DNA of 64,000 nucleotides from Bradyrhizobium sp. 1(2017) (GTDB lineage: Bacteria; Pseudomonadota; Alphaproteobacteria; Rhizobiales; Xanthobacteraceae): contig NZ_CP050022.2 of the NCBI RefSeq assembly GCF_011602485.2, positions 6,530,001 to 6,594,000 of the forward strand, in the 5' to 3' direction. The stretch's first letter is position 1. Every line of letters begins with the position of its first letter. The notes under the pieces are model-generated. The model was given only the letters and a program-made list of their open reading frames with translations. It did not search any database and had not been told where the DNA came from. This document shows, one piece after another, positions 52,324 to 63,152 of the stretch. The translations under genes and the position numbers were made by a program.

Positions 52324-55043
52324 GCGGCGGTATCCAATGCGTGGGTCTGCGCCGGAACAGGCAGACGGATGGTGATGACCGCTCCGCTCCGGTCGCTGCG
52401 GTTGGCGGCCGAGATCGTTCCCCGCATCGCCTCGACGAAGCCGCGGGAGATCGCGAGCCCGAGCCCGGTGCCGGGCCGGACATGGTCGCCCTTCTGCACC
52501 CGGTAGAACTTGTCGAACACGCTCTCGAGCTCGTCGGGCGGAATGCCGCCGCCCTCATCGGCGATCTGGAGAACGACCTGATCCCGTTCCCGCTGACTGC
52601 GAATCGAGACCGTGGTGTCGCCCGGCGAATATTTCGCGGCGTTGTCGAGAAGGTTGAACAGCACCTGCTCGAACAGCACGGCATCGAGATCGAGCATCGG
52701 CAGATCGGCCGCCAGCACCAGCTCGACCTTGTGGGCGGCGAGGATCTTGGCCGCCCGCCGCAGCGCGCTGCCGACGATCTCACCGAGATCATGCAGCGCC
52801 GTGTTGGGCACGATGGCGCCGGATTCGAGCTTGGTCATATCGAGCAGATTGGCGATGAAGCGGTTGAGCCGCTCGGATTCGTCGATCACGGTGGCAAGCA
52901 GGTCGCGCTTCTCGGTGTCCGAGAGCGCGCCGGCGAGGTCGCGCATGGTGGACGCCGCGCCGAGCACGGAGGCCAGCGGCGTCTTCAGGTCGTGCGAGAT
53001 CGAGGTCAGGAGCGCCGAACGCAGCCGTTCGGATTCGACCGTGCGCTTGACGCGGTCCATGTCCTCGACCAGCAGCACGCGCTCGATCGCGAGCGCGCCT
53101 TGGTCGACCAGCGCGTCGAGCAGCCGACGCTGGTCCGGCGTCAGCAGCGGGCCGCTGCGGTCGTCGTCGATGCCGATCACCCCGATCGGGCCGCGCCCGG
53201 TACGCATCGGCAGGAACAGCCGCTTGGCGCCGGGCAGCGTGTCCGAGCCACGTCCCGCAGGGCGGTCGTTGCTCCAGGCCCAATTGGCGGCGGCAAGGTC
53301 GGCCTGGTCGAGCTCGTCCTCGGGCGGGTAGCCCGACTTCACCATGAGCAGGCCTTCTTCCGGCAACAGCAGCACGACGCGGACCTTGAGCATCAATGCG
53401 ATCTGGTAGGCGGTGGCCCATAGCACGTCGTCGAGCGTGGCGGTGCCTGCGAGCTTGCGGCTGAAGGCATGGAGCTGCTCGGTCATTCTGATCCGGCCGA
53501 TGGCTGCATCGGCCTGGACGCGCACGCGCGCTGCGACATTGGAGACGATCATCGCCACGACCAGGAACAGCAAAAATGCGGCGACATTGGTCGGGTCGGT
53601 GATCGTGAACGTGTAGAGCGGCGGCAGAAAGAAGAAATTGTAGCACAGCGAGGCGGCGACCGTCGCGAGCAGCGAGGGCCATAGGCCGTAGCGGACCGCG
53701 ACCGCGACCACCGCCGTCAGCAGCACGAGGTCCACGTTCTCGATGCCGAAGCGCGGCTGAATCAGCTCCGCGGCGCCGAGGCCGACCAGCACAATTCCCA
53801 GCGCTTTCAGATAGGGCAGCGGATCGAACGGCTCCGACCGCGCAGCGGTCTGCACTGCCGTCTTGGGCGCCGCTTCGCCCGGCAATTCGTCACCGGCGAT
53901 GACGTGGACCGTGATGTTGCCGGCGCGGCGCACGAGATCATGCACGACGGAGCCGCGCGTCATCTCGAACCAGCGCGAGCGACTCGACTTGCCGATCACG
54001 ATCTGGGTGACGTTGTTGCCCTGCGCGAAGTTGACGACGTCGTCGGCGATGCGGCGGCCGACGGCGGGAATCGTCAATGCCTCCCCGCCGAGCGCCTCCG
54101 CGAGCCGCAGCGTATCGGCCAGCCGGTCGCGCTCCTCGTCGGAGAGCTGGAGCGAGCGGCGCGTCTCGATCGAGATCGCGGTGAACGGCGCATGCAGCCG
54201 ATCGGCCAGCCGTTTGGTGTAGCGCACGAGGCCGGCCGCGCGCGGGTCCTCGCTGACGCAGACGAGGATGCGCTCGCCCGCGGCCCAGGGACCGGGAATC
54301 GCGTTCGCCTGCATGTGATTGAGCAGCTGCTCGTCGACCCGTTCGGCCGTACGCCGCAGCGCCAGCTCGCGCAAGGCCGTCAGATTGCCCGGCGAGAAAT
54401 AATGCTCCAGCGCCCGTTCGGCCTGCCTGGGCACATAGACCTTGCCCTCCTTGAGCCGTTGGATCAGATCGTCGGGGGTGAGATCGATCAGCTCGATCGC
54501 ATCGGCGCGGTCGAACACCGAATCCGGAACGGTCTCGCGCACCCGCACGTGGGTGATCTGGGCGACGATGTCGTTCAGGCTCTCGATGTGCTGGATGTTG
54601 ACGGCGGTATAGACATCGATGCCGTGGGAGAGCAGTTCCTCGACGTCGAGATAACGCTTGGGGTGGCGGCTGCCGGCCGCGTTGGTGTGGGCAAGCTCGT
54701 CGACCAACGCGATTCCCGGCCGACGCGCGATCACCGCATCGAGGTCCATCTCCTCGACGATCTGGCCGCGGTAGTCGAACCTCTTGCGCGGGACCATCTC
54801 GAGACCGCGTACCAGCGCCTCGGTCTCGGCGCGTCCATGGGTCTCGACGAAGCCGATCACCACGTCGATGCCGGCCTTGCGCCTGGCGTGGGCGCTTTGC
54901 AGCATCTCATAGGTCTTGCCGACGCCGGGGGCGGCGCCGACGAAGATCTTCAACTTGCCGCTCGCGCTTTCCTCCCGGCGCGCCGCTTCCAGCAGCGCCT
55001 CGGGCGACGGACGTTGTTCGGGATCGCGGCGCTCTCGGACCAT
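52320..55043 (-). CDS. kdpD: KdpD osmosensitive K+ channel sensor histidine kinase
   Basis: A 907-residue sensor kinase. The N-terminal KdpD domain has a Walker A-like GAAPGVGKTYEML and VDELAHTNAAGSRHPKRY. A universal-stress-protein domain follows, then four membrane helices around residues 405-515, a GAF-like region, and the kinase with H-box ISHDLKTPLASVLGAAS. The ATP site is near DEGGGIPPDE and GTGLGLAISRG. It autophosphorylates and signals to KdpE. It lies 40 nt downstream of kdpC. Confidence 0.95.
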   Translation of the reverse strand: MVRERRDPEQRPSPEALLEAARREESASGKLKIFVGAAPGVGKTYEMLQSAHARRKAGIDVVIGFVETHGRAETEALVRGLEMVPRKRFDYRGQIVEEMDLDAVIARRPGIALVDELAHTNAAGSRHPKRYLDVEELLSHGIDVYTAVNIQHIESLNDIVAQITHVRVRETVPDSVFDRADAIELIDLTPDDLIQRLKEGKVYVPRQAERALEHYFSPGNLTALRELALRRTAERVDEQLLNHMQANAIPGPWAAGERILVCVSEDPRAAGLVRYTKRLADRLHAPFTAISIETRRSLQLSDEERDRLADTLRLAEALGGEALTIPAVGRRIADDVVNFAQGNNVTQIVIGKSSRSRWFEMTRGSVVHDLVRRAGNITVHVIAGDELPGEAAPKTAVQTAARSEPFDPLPYLKALGIVLVGLGAAELIQPRFGIENVDLVLLTAVVAVAVRYGLWPSLLATVAASLCYNFFFLPPLYTFTITDPTNVAAFLLFLVVAMIVSNVAARVRVQADAAIGRIRMTEQLHAFSRKLAGTATLDDVLWATAYQIALMLKVRVVLLLPEEGLLMVKSGYPPEDELDQADLAAANWAWSNDRPAGRGSDTLPGAKRLFLPMRTGRGPIGVIGIDDDRSGPLLTPDQRRLLDALVDQGALAIERVLLVEDMDRVKRTVESERLRSALLTSISHDLKTPLASVLGAASTMRDLAGALSDTEKRDLLATVIDESERLNRFIANLLDMTKLESGAIVPNTALHDLGEIVGSALRRAAKILAAHKVELVLAADLPMLDLDAVLFEQVLFNLLDNAAKYSPGDTTVSIRSQRERDQVVLQIADEGGGIPPDELESVFDKFYRVQKGDHVRPGTGLGLAISRGFVEAMRGTISAANRSDRSGAVITIRLPVPAQTHALDTAA

Positions 55044-55083
55044 CTTCCCAATATAGTCATCTGTGCACTGCGAGCCTAGACCG

Positions 55084-55689
55084 CTACTTCGCCGCGACCT
55101 GATCGAGCGCGAGATTCAGCGCCAGGACGTTAACGCGGGGTTCACCGAGCAGGCCGAGCAGGCGCCCCTTGGTGTTGGCGGCGACGAGCTGCTTGAGCTG
55201 GTCCTCCGACATATGGCGCGCCTTCGCCACGCGCGGCACCTGGAATTCCGCCGCTTCCGGCGAGATGTCCGGGTCGAGGCCGCTGGCCGAGGTCGTGACG
55301 AGGTCGACCGGCACGGCCGCATTCGGATTCTCGGCCTTCAGCTTGTCCACATCCTCCTTCAGCCGGTCGGCCAGAGCCTTGCTGGTCGGGCCGAGATTGG
55401 AGCCGCCGGAGTTGGCGGCGTTATAGGGTGCCGACACCGTCTTGCTGGAATCATTCGGGTCCGGCGCCAGCGTCGCCGAGGGGCGGCCGTGGAAATATTT
55501 GTCGTCCTTGAACTCCTGGCCGATCAGGGCCGAGCCGATCACCTTGCCGTCCTTTTCGATCAGGCTGCCCTGCGCCTGCACGGGAAACAACGTGCCGGCA
55601 ATGGCAGTCATCGCCAGCGGATAGGCAAGGCCCGTGATGGCGGTGAGCACCAGCAGCAGGACAATGGCGGGGCGGATTTCTCTGAGCAT
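55084..55689 (-). CDS. kdpC: KdpC, K+-transporting ATPase subunit C
   Basis: A 201-residue membrane-anchored subunit. One N-terminal transmembrane helix ([21 protein letters not shown]) is followed by a periplasmic/exterior domain with [32 protein letters not shown] and [20 protein letters not shown], all standard in KdpC. It stabilises the ATPase complex. It is separated from kdpB by a 158-nt spacer containing a palindromic repeat. Confidence 0.95.
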   Translation of the reverse strand: MLREIRPAIVLLLVLTAITGLAYPLAMTAIAGTLFPVQAQGSLIEKDGKVIGSALIGQEFKDDKYFHGRPSATLAPDPNDSSKTVSAPYNAANSGGSNLGPTSKALADRLKEDVDKLKAENPNAAVPVDLVTTSASGLDPDISPEAAEFQVPRVAKARHMSEDQLKQLVAANTKGRLLGLLGEPRVNVLALNLALDQVAAK

Positions 55690-55709
55690 GTGTTTTCTCC
55701 AATTTCTGC

Positions 55710-55844
55710 CGTCATTGCGAGCGAAGCGATCATCTCACCCGTCGTTCCGGGGCGATGCGAAGCATCGAACCCGGAACCTCGATATTCCGGGTTCGCCTCT
55801 ACGAGGCGCCCCGGAATGACGGAAAACTTCTCCTCGCAATGACG
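55710..55844. repeat. Palindromic repeat inside the kdp operon
   Basis: Outer arms GTCATTGCGAG and CTCGCAATGAC enclose the nested inner arms CGTTCCGGGGC / GCCCCGGAATG, GATGCGAAGCATC and GGTTCGC-type hairpins. It lies entirely between kdpB and kdpC, so it interrupts the otherwise compact operon and may lower downstream expression or stabilise upstream mRNA. Confidence 0.75.
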
Positions 55845-55847
55845 AAC

Positions 55848-57962
<2,115 letters not shown>

Positions 57963-58019
57963 GGAGTTCACTCCAAACATTCAGAAGACTTGTCGCTCAG
58001 AACACTTGCTGCCTGTCGC

Positions 58020-59723
58020 TCAGAACACCTGGCCGGCGTTCATTGCGAGGTGCTCGACGATCGGCCCGAGCGCGAGCGCCGGGAAGAAGGTCAGGCCGCC
58101 GATGATCAGGATCACGCCCACAACCAGGCCGACAAACAGGCCGCCGGTGGTCGGGAAAGTGCCGGCCGAGGGCGGCACGGACTTCTTGGCCGCCAGAGAG
58201 CCCGCAATCGCCATCGCCGGAACGATCATGAAGAAGCGGCCGACGAACATCGCGCTGGCGAGCGTCAGGTTGTAGAACAAGGTGTTGCCGGTGAGGCCCG
58301 CAAAGGCGGAGCCGTTGTTGCCGGTCGCCGATGTGAAGGCGTAGAGAACCTCGGTGAAGCCGTGCGGGCCGGCATTCGCCATCGAGGCGACCGCCGCCGG
58401 ATAGACCACGCCGACCGCGGTCCAGCCGAGATACATCAGCGGCGGCACCAGGATCGCGAGCATCGCCATCTTGACCTCGCGCGCCTCGATCTTCTTGCCG
58501 ACATATTCCGGCGTGCGGCCGACCATGAGCCCTGCGACGAAGATCGCGAGCACGACGAACAGCAGCATGCCGTAGAGACCGGCGCCGACGCCGCCGATGA
58601 TGATCTCACCGAGCTGCATGTTGATCAGCGGGATCATGCCGCCGAGCGCTGTGAAGCTGTCATGCATGGCGTTGACGGCACCGCAGGAAGCGGCGGTCGT
58701 CACCACGGCGAACAGCGAGGATGCAACGATGCCGAAGCGCACCTCCTTGCCCTCCATGTTGCCGCCGGTGAGGCCCAGCGCATGCATGGTCGAGGTGCCA
58801 TTGGCTTCCGCCCAGTAGGTGACGGCAACGCCGGCGACGAACAGCACGCCCATCACGGCGAGGATCGCCCAGCCCTGACGCTGGTTGCCGACCATGCGGC
58901 CGAACACGTTGGTCATGGCTGCGCCGATCAGGAAGATCGACAGCATCTGCACGAGGTTCGACAGCGCCGTCGGGTTCTCGAAGGGATGCGCCGCATTGGC
59001 ATTGAAGAAGCCGCCGCCGTTGGTGCCCAGCATCTTGATCGCGACCTGCGATGCAACCGGGCCAACCGCGATGGTCTGCTTGGCGCCTTCGAGCGTGGTC
59101 GCCTCGACATAGGCACCCAGCGTCTGCGGCATACCCTGCCAAACCAGAAACAGGCAGTATACGACGCAGATCGGCAGCATCACGTAGAGCGTGGTGCGGG
59201 TGACGTCGACCCAGAAATTACCGATCGTGCGCATCGACGCACGCGAGAAGCCGCGGATCAGAGCGACCGCGAGCGCGATACCAGTCGCGCCCGACAGGAA
59301 GTTCTGATGCGTCAAACCGACCATCTGGACGAGATACGAAAGCGTGCTCTCGCCGCCGTAATTCTGCCAGTTGGTGTTGGTGATGAAGGAGATCGCCGTA
59401 TTGAAGGAGAGATCCGGGGCGACTGCGGATTGCCCGGCGGGATTGAAGGGCAGCATCGCCTGCAATCGCATCACGCCGTAGATGATGAGGAAGCCGCCGA
59501 CATGAAACAGCAGCATGGCGACCGTGTAAGTCAGCCAATGCTGCTCGCGCCTCTCGTCGACGCCGGAAATCCAGTAGATGCCGGCCTCGATCGGACGCAG
59601 CACCGGCGACAGGAAGGTCCGCTCGCCATTGAACACGCGCGTCATGTACCCGCCGAGCGGCTTGGTCAGCGCGACGATGATAAGGCAGAAAAGAATGATC
59701 TGGAGCCAACCGATCACAGTCAT
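58020..59723 (-). CDS. kdpA: KdpA, K+-transporting ATPase potassium channel subunit
   Basis: A 567-residue channel-like subunit with about ten transmembrane helices. Selectivity-filter segments are recognisable: [38 protein letters not shown], and [16 protein letters not shown]. Its start lies 4 nt after a small ORF and 112 nt downstream of kdpF. Past its stop, the kdpB leader contains a short tandem duplication (TGTTCTGAGCGACA twice). Confidence 0.95.
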   Translation of the reverse strand: MTVIGWLQIILFCLIIVALTKPLGGYMTRVFNGERTFLSPVLRPIEAGIYWISGVDERREQHWLTYTVAMLLFHVGGFLIIYGVMRLQAMLPFNPAGQSAVAPDLSFNTAISFITNTNWQNYGGESTLSYLVQMVGLTHQNFLSGATGIALAVALIRGFSRASMRTIGNFWVDVTRTTLYVMLPICVVYCLFLVWQGMPQTLGAYVEATTLEGAKQTIAVGPVASQVAIKMLGTNGGGFFNANAAHPFENPTALSNLVQMLSIFLIGAAMTNVFGRMVGNQRQGWAILAVMGVLFVAGVAVTYWAEANGTSTMHALGLTGGNMEGKEVRFGIVASSLFAVVTTAASCGAVNAMHDSFTALGGMIPLINMQLGEIIIGGVGAGLYGMLLFVVLAIFVAGLMVGRTPEYVGKKIEAREVKMAMLAILVPPLMYLGWTAVGVVYPAAVASMANAGPHGFTEVLYAFTSATGNNGSAFAGLTGNTLFYNLTLASAMFVGRFFMIVPAMAIAGSLAAKKSVPPSAGTFPTTGGLFVGLVVGVILIIGGLTFFPALALGPIVEHLAMNAGQVF

Positions 59724-59727
59724 GGCA

Positions 59728-59832
59728 TTAACCCTTCAGGCTTTGTGTCCGGCGCAGGAGTGACAGGAGCAGCGCAAGCAGGCCGGCGACGAGCGCGGCG
59801 TCGGCCAGCAGCAATTTTGCGAGCAGCAGCAC
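59728..59832 (-). CDS. Small hydrophobic ORF between kdpF and kdpA
   Basis: A 34-residue frame from GTG 59832 ([19 protein letters not shown]...), ending RRTQSLKG. One hydrophobic helix precedes a positively charged C-terminus, giving an inside-C topology. It starts 3 nt after the kdpF stop and ends 4 nt before kdpA, so it fits translational coupling. Its ribosome binding site is weak. It could be an uncharacterised small subunit or just a coupling leader. Confidence 0.45.
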   Translation of the reverse strand: MLLLAKLLLADAALVAGLLALLLSLLRRTQSLKG

Positions 59833-59835
59833 GGA

Positions 59836-59925
59836 TCAGAACCGCTCGGGCCGCAGCAAGGCGTAGGTGAGATAAACAAGAAGGCCGAGCGAGACCGCCC
59901 CGGCGAGTGCATAATCGAAGATCAT
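59836..59925 (-). CDS. kdpF: KdpF, small K+-ATPase subunit
   Basis: A 29-residue single-helix peptide, MIFDYALAGAVSLGLLVYL then TYALLRPERF. The terminal LLRPERF is the conserved KdpF ending. It stabilises the KdpABC complex in the membrane. GGAG lies 6 nt before ATG 59925. It follows a 27-residue membrane ORF by 11 nt. Confidence 0.9.
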   Translation of the reverse strand: MIFDYALAGAVSLGLLVYLTYALLRPERF

Positions 59926-59936
59926 GTTCCGCTCCG

Positions 59937-60020
59937 TCACAGCCGTTCGCAGGCATAGGTGTAGCCGATCGCGAGGGCGAAGAAGGCGAAGCCCAGCGCC
60001 AGCATCAGAATGTCCATCAT
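59937..60020 (-). CDS. Small membrane peptide at head of kdp operon
   Basis: A 27-residue peptide, MMDILMLALGFAFFALAIG then YTYACERL, with one membrane helix. Similar MD-start, C-E-R-L-ending peptides precede kdpF in other alphaproteobacteria, as far as I recall. GAGG lies 8 nt before the ATG. It is the first gene of the kdp operon. Function unknown. Confidence 0.75.
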   Translation of the reverse strand: MMDILMLALGFAFFALAIGYTYACERL

Positions 60021-60183
60021 GACAATATTCCTCGGTACGAGACGATATCCGGCGTAGCCCGTTTCTGGATCCCGGCCGGCCGTTGCTGCGTGCGATTGAG
60101 TACGTGCATCGCCCGACCGGAACTTCACCGCGCTGACGTGCCATCGCGCACATAGGTTTTCGAGATGAGGCCTATGGCAACGA

Positions 60184-60200
60184 TATAGGAATCTCATAAA
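60184..60200 (-). promoter_or_regulatory. Candidate KdpE box upstream of kdp (motif copy A)
   Basis: On the minus strand: TTTATG, 5 nt, CCTATA, located 164 nt upstream of the first kdp ORF. The spacing and hexamers resemble the E. coli KdpE site TTTATA-N5-TTTACA, a direct repeat for an OmpR-family regulator. Three more copies occur nearby. Confidence 0.5.
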
Positions 60201-60532
60201 AACCGGCCCGTCGCGGCGGGCTATTCTACGAACCGGCGACGCAATCCGGGCGGCCGTTCCGGGGGAAGCGCCGCGACGCATTCCACCCATCGCTTTCGCG
60301 ACCGATCGTTACGGCAGGCCGGAGCCAAGGTCTTTTCAAAAAGCCCTGCTTCCATGAGGCCTTCGCCTTCGGCGAGACGCCGGCGGTGGGTCCGTCGCTC
60401 CTTCGGGCAAGAATCCGTGCACTTATGAAATGCCTATATCTCTGGCCCGATCCCCATCTCGTTTTCAAATGCCCTCCCAGCCATCTAGGTAATGCCGGCC
60501 GACTGACCGACGCCCATTCCAGGAGGCCTGAC
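60201..60532. other. Intergenic region between the kdp operon and the 60.5-kb gene
   Basis: No convincing gene is seen. It contains motif copy B (60422-60438), a GC-rich hairpin-like stretch around 60360-60400 (GCCTTCGGCGAGACGCCGG), and the AGGAGG ribosome binding site of the next gene. From 60021 to 60183 the leader of kdp likewise shows no gene. Confidence 0.4.
60422..60438 (+). promoter_or_regulatory. Candidate KdpE-like box (motif copy B)
   Basis: CTTATG, 5 nt, CCTATA, 95 nt upstream of the ATG at 60533. It matches copy A at 11 of 12 hexamer positions. Confidence 0.5.
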
Positions 60533-61000
60533 ATGACCGCCGTTCTCCGACGCCTCGCCCCCCCTTCCCTCAGCGAACAGCTTCGCGCGGCCCCGAAGAT
60601 GACGAGGCCGTTGATGTTCAACATCATCGACGGCGCCTGCCGGCGTTTCCCTTCGCTCGGCCAAAGCGAACGCACCGCGCGGATCATGCGCCTGATCGAC
60701 ATCGAGGCCTGGGCCGATGCGACGCTGGCGCTGTTGGAGCTCGAGCTGCCGCTGTGGCAGGTCCGCCGCATCGCCTATGACGAGGGCGAGTGGCATTGCG
60801 CGCTATCGCGTGAGCGTGAGCTGCCGGACTGGCTGGACGCCGCGGTCGAGGCGCGCCACCCGGACCTCGCGCTCGCCCTGCTGTCGGCATTCGCCGAGGT
60901 CCAGGCCCAGCGCGCCGTGCCGCCGCGACCGAGCGTTCCGCCCGTTCGTTCCGCGCCTGACCAGCTCTACGAGCCTCTCGTCTGCGACAATTTCGGCTAA
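60533..61000 (+). CDS. Hypothetical protein
   Basis: A 155-residue soluble protein: TAVLRRLAPPSLSEQLRAAPK, then EAWADATLALLELELPLWQVRRIAYDEGEWHCALS and ELPDWLDAAVEARHPDLALALLSAFAEV. It looks like a mainly helical protein with a proline-rich C-terminal part. I do not recognise a functional family. ATG 60533 has AGGAGG 6 nt upstream, which indicates good translation. Motif copy B precedes it. Confidence 0.75.
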   Translation: MTAVLRRLAPPSLSEQLRAAPKMTRPLMFNIIDGACRRFPSLGQSERTARIMRLIDIEAWADATLALLELELPLWQVRRIAYDEGEWHCALSRERELPDWLDAAVEARHPDLALALLSAFAEVQAQRAVPPRPSVPPVRSAPDQLYEPLVCDNFG

Positions 61001-61021
61001 GGCGCCGGACGGATTTCAACC

Positions 61022-61300
61022 GTGTCGCAAGCACCGGACATGCCGCGAACGCTGAGCCCGACGCGCGTGCTGGCGCGCTTTGCCGTCCGCCTCGCGCTGC
61101 TCGTCGCCTTTGCCGCGTTCGGCAGCATCGGCTTCGGACCAAGCCTGGCTGCACTGCTGTGGATGTCGATCATCCTGTGCGCCGTCGCCGGCCTGGTCAG
61201 GCGCGAGCCGCTGTTCGGCACCGCTCTCAATCATTGGGACGAAGGCGTGGCCTTCGGCGCGTTGTTCGCGCTGGTTCACCTCGTCGAGGCCGTGACCTGA
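61022..61300 (+). CDS. Small membrane protein
   Basis: A 92-residue protein with two to three hydrophobic helices (LALLVAFAAFGSIGF, LAALLWMSIILCAVAGLV, GVAFGALFALVHLVEAV). GTG 61022 is the frame start; ATG 61040 (MPRTLSPTRVL) is an alternative without a clear ribosome binding site. It lies 21 nt after the preceding gene and probably shares its transcript. Function unknown. Confidence 0.65.
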   Translation: MSQAPDMPRTLSPTRVLARFAVRLALLVAFAAFGSIGFGPSLAALLWMSIILCAVAGLVRREPLFGTALNHWDEGVAFGALFALVHLVEAVT

Positions 61301-61312
61301 CAGGTTCGCAGC

Positions 61313-61329
61313 TTTATGGCGCTCCTATG
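61313..61329 (+). promoter_or_regulatory. Candidate KdpE-like box (motif copy C)
   Basis: TTTATG, 5 nt, CCTATG, 12 nt after the stop of the membrane-protein gene and about 105 nt before the GTG of the next gene. It differs from copy A only in the last base of the second hexamer. Confidence 0.5.
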
Positions 61330-61434
61330 AGATCGCCGCAGGGTCGCCCTCGAAATCATATTCGCTTGAAGAGATATTGATCGGAGGCGATGGCCATACG
61401 TCCGTCGCCGTCGTCAATCGGAAGGAATACTGAA

Positions 61435-61683
61435 GTGAAACTCGTCGAACCTCCCTCGTGCCCATCACCCTCGACCATCGTTTTCGTCGGCAGAAATCGC
61501 CGGGGACAGTGGATCGCACAAGAACAGAATGGCCTTTATGGCGGCCTGTTCGTCAGCCGCGCGCAGGCGATCAAATATGCGCTGTGCGAAAACGGCCAGC
61601 ATCCCGAGACCATCGTCGAGCTCGCGCGTGAGATCGAGCTCGATATGGGGAAGAGCGCCCGCCTCTCGCAACGCGCGGCCTGA
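61435..61683 (+). CDS. Small conserved hypothetical protein
   Basis: An 82-residue protein: STIVFVGRNRRGQWIAQEQNGLYGGLFVSRAQAIKYAL, then CENGQHPETIVELAREIEL. The beta-rich first half (VFVGRN..GQWIAQEQ) followed by a helix resembles small Bradyrhizobium proteins of unknown role that I recall. GTG 61435, with AAGGA 8 nt upstream, is favoured over ATG 61390, whose GGAGG is too close. Motif copy C precedes it. Confidence 0.7.
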   Translation: MKLVEPPSCPSPSTIVFVGRNRRGQWIAQEQNGLYGGLFVSRAQAIKYALCENGQHPETIVELAREIELDMGKSARLSQRAA

Positions 61684-61707
61684 GCCGACGCCATTCGGCA
61701 GAGCACC

Positions 61708-62625
61708 ATGTTCATCCCTCCCTCCGCCTGGTTCACCGGATTCGTTCCGGACCTGCCGACACCGTTCGATGCGGCGGACGCGATCGACCTCAGGGCCTTC
61801 GCTGCACTCTGCGAACGTCAGATCCGCGCCGGCGTACCGGCCCTCGTGGTCTGCGAGACCGCCGGCGAGGCGCCGACGCTCTCGCTGGCCGAGCAAGAGC
61901 TGCTCATCCGCGCTGCGGTCGACGTCGCCCGCGGCCGGGTGCGGATCATCGCCGGCGCGATGTCGAATGCGACCAGCCAGGCCATCGAGCTCGCGAGACG
62001 CGCGGAGGCTGCCGGTGCCGATGCCGTCATGGCCGTGGTGCCGGCTTACAACAGGCCGATGCAGGACGGGATGCTCGCGCACTTCCGGGCGATTGCCGGC
62101 GCGATCGGCCTGCCCGTGATTCTGCACGACATTCCCTCCCGCACGCTGCGGCCGCTTGCCGACGAGACTCTTCTGCGTCTCGTCGAATCCCGCCGGGTCG
62201 TCGGCCTGCGCGATGGGAGCGGCGACATCACCCGTCCCATGCGTCTCGCCCGGCACCTGCCGGCCAATTTTCGCTTGCTATCCGGCGACGACAGCACGAC
62301 GTTCGGCTTCCTCGCCGATGGCGGCGACGGCGCGATCTCGGAGGTTGCCAACGTCGCGCCGGATCTCTGCCGCGCCATCCTCTCGCAGGTCAGGCAGGGC
62401 CGCCTGCAATCCGCCCGATATCTCGACAAGCGGCTGATGCCGCTCATCGGGTGTCTCGCCGAGGAGAGTCCGGCCGCCCTCAAATACGCCTTGAGCACGC
62501 TCGGCCTGATGTCGCCAGCCACCCGGCTGCCGATCGTGCCGCTGGGCGACGCGGCCCGCGCCGAGGTCATCCGGGCGTTCGCTGCGATCTCCGACGAAGA
62601 GCTGATCGACGGCATCGGAGCCTGA
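61708..62625 (+). CDS. DapA/dihydrodipicolinate-synthase-family protein lacking catalytic Lys and Tyr
   Basis: A 305-residue class I aldolase-like barrel with family landmarks: VCETAGEAPTLSLAEQELLI (cf. GTTGES), PAYNRPMQDGMLAHF, LPVILHDIPSRT, RVVGLRDGSGDI. The Schiff-base Lys of VVGIK is Arg168, and the proton-relay Tyr of YNVPSRT is His140; the two are 28 residues apart as in E. coli DapA (133/161). The first Tyr of the YYNRP pair is Ala. It therefore cannot use the standard imine mechanism. It may bind a related 2-oxo acid or regulate. Confidence 0.8.
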   Translation: MFIPPSAWFTGFVPDLPTPFDAADAIDLRAFAALCERQIRAGVPALVVCETAGEAPTLSLAEQELLIRAAVDVARGRVRIIAGAMSNATSQAIELARRAEAAGADAVMAVVPAYNRPMQDGMLAHFRAIAGAIGLPVILHDIPSRTLRPLADETLLRLVESRRVVGLRDGSGDITRPMRLARHLPANFRLLSGDDSTTFGFLADGGDGAISEVANVAPDLCRAILSQVRQGRLQSARYLDKRLMPLIGCLAEESPAALKYALSTLGLMSPATRLPIVPLGDAARAEVIRAFAAISDEELIDGIGA

Positions 62626-62652
62626 TGTTTTCGCAGACCGTCCGGATATCGC

Positions 62653-63042
62653 ATGTTTCAGTCAACCGAAGGATCTCACAGGCTGCTTCGGGCCTGGAAG
62701 CTGGCGCTGCTGCGCTTTGCAGTCACGCTGGACGATTCCGACAGGCTCAATGTTGCGGCTATCGCAACCGAGCTCGATCGCCTCAGCGGCAAGGCCGGCG
62801 ATTCGCTGCACTTTTTCCGGCGAACCAGCTCCCAATTGTGTGCGGCAATCAGTGGAGAGCAACAGAACGCGGAAACGACGCTGGACGGATTCTGCAAGCA
62901 GATCGAGGAGCCGCGGCTGCGGCTCGCCTTTGCTGCGGCGATCGGGACCATACCTCCGGACCCGGCACCGGCCCAGGTCAAACCGAGGCGAAACCCCGAC
63001 CTCTTCAGGGGGCTTCCGGCGCGACGGTCCGCGTCTTTATGA
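62653..63042 (+). CDS. Hypothetical protein
   Basis: A 129-residue soluble protein with alternating helices: RLLRAWKLALLRFAVTLDD, NVAAIATELDRLSGKAGDSLHFFRRTSSQLCAAIS, LDGFCKQIEEPRLRLAF, and a basic C-terminus. No family is recognised. ATG 62653 lies 28 nt after the DapA-like gene. Its last bases overlap motif copy D. It may be an operon partner of the DapA-like gene. Confidence 0.6.
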   Translation: MFQSTEGSHRLLRAWKLALLRFAVTLDDSDRLNVAAIATELDRLSGKAGDSLHFFRRTSSQLCAAISGEQQNAETTLDGFCKQIEEPRLRLAFAAAIGTIPPDPAPAQVKPRRNPDLFRGLPARRSASL

Positions 63043-63052
63043 CATTCCTATA
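63036..63052 (+). promoter_or_regulatory. Candidate KdpE-like box (motif copy D)
   Basis: TTTATG, 5 nt, CCTATA, identical to copy A in both hexamers and 100 nt upstream of the 63153 gene. Confidence 0.5.
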
Positions 63053-63152
63053 GGACGGCTTCGCCGTCCATCTCGCAATCCTACGCCATGACGATGATCA
63101 TAGGGGGTGGCTGTAGCGGCGGTCCGCTGCGCCACGGACAAGGACTTCGAAA

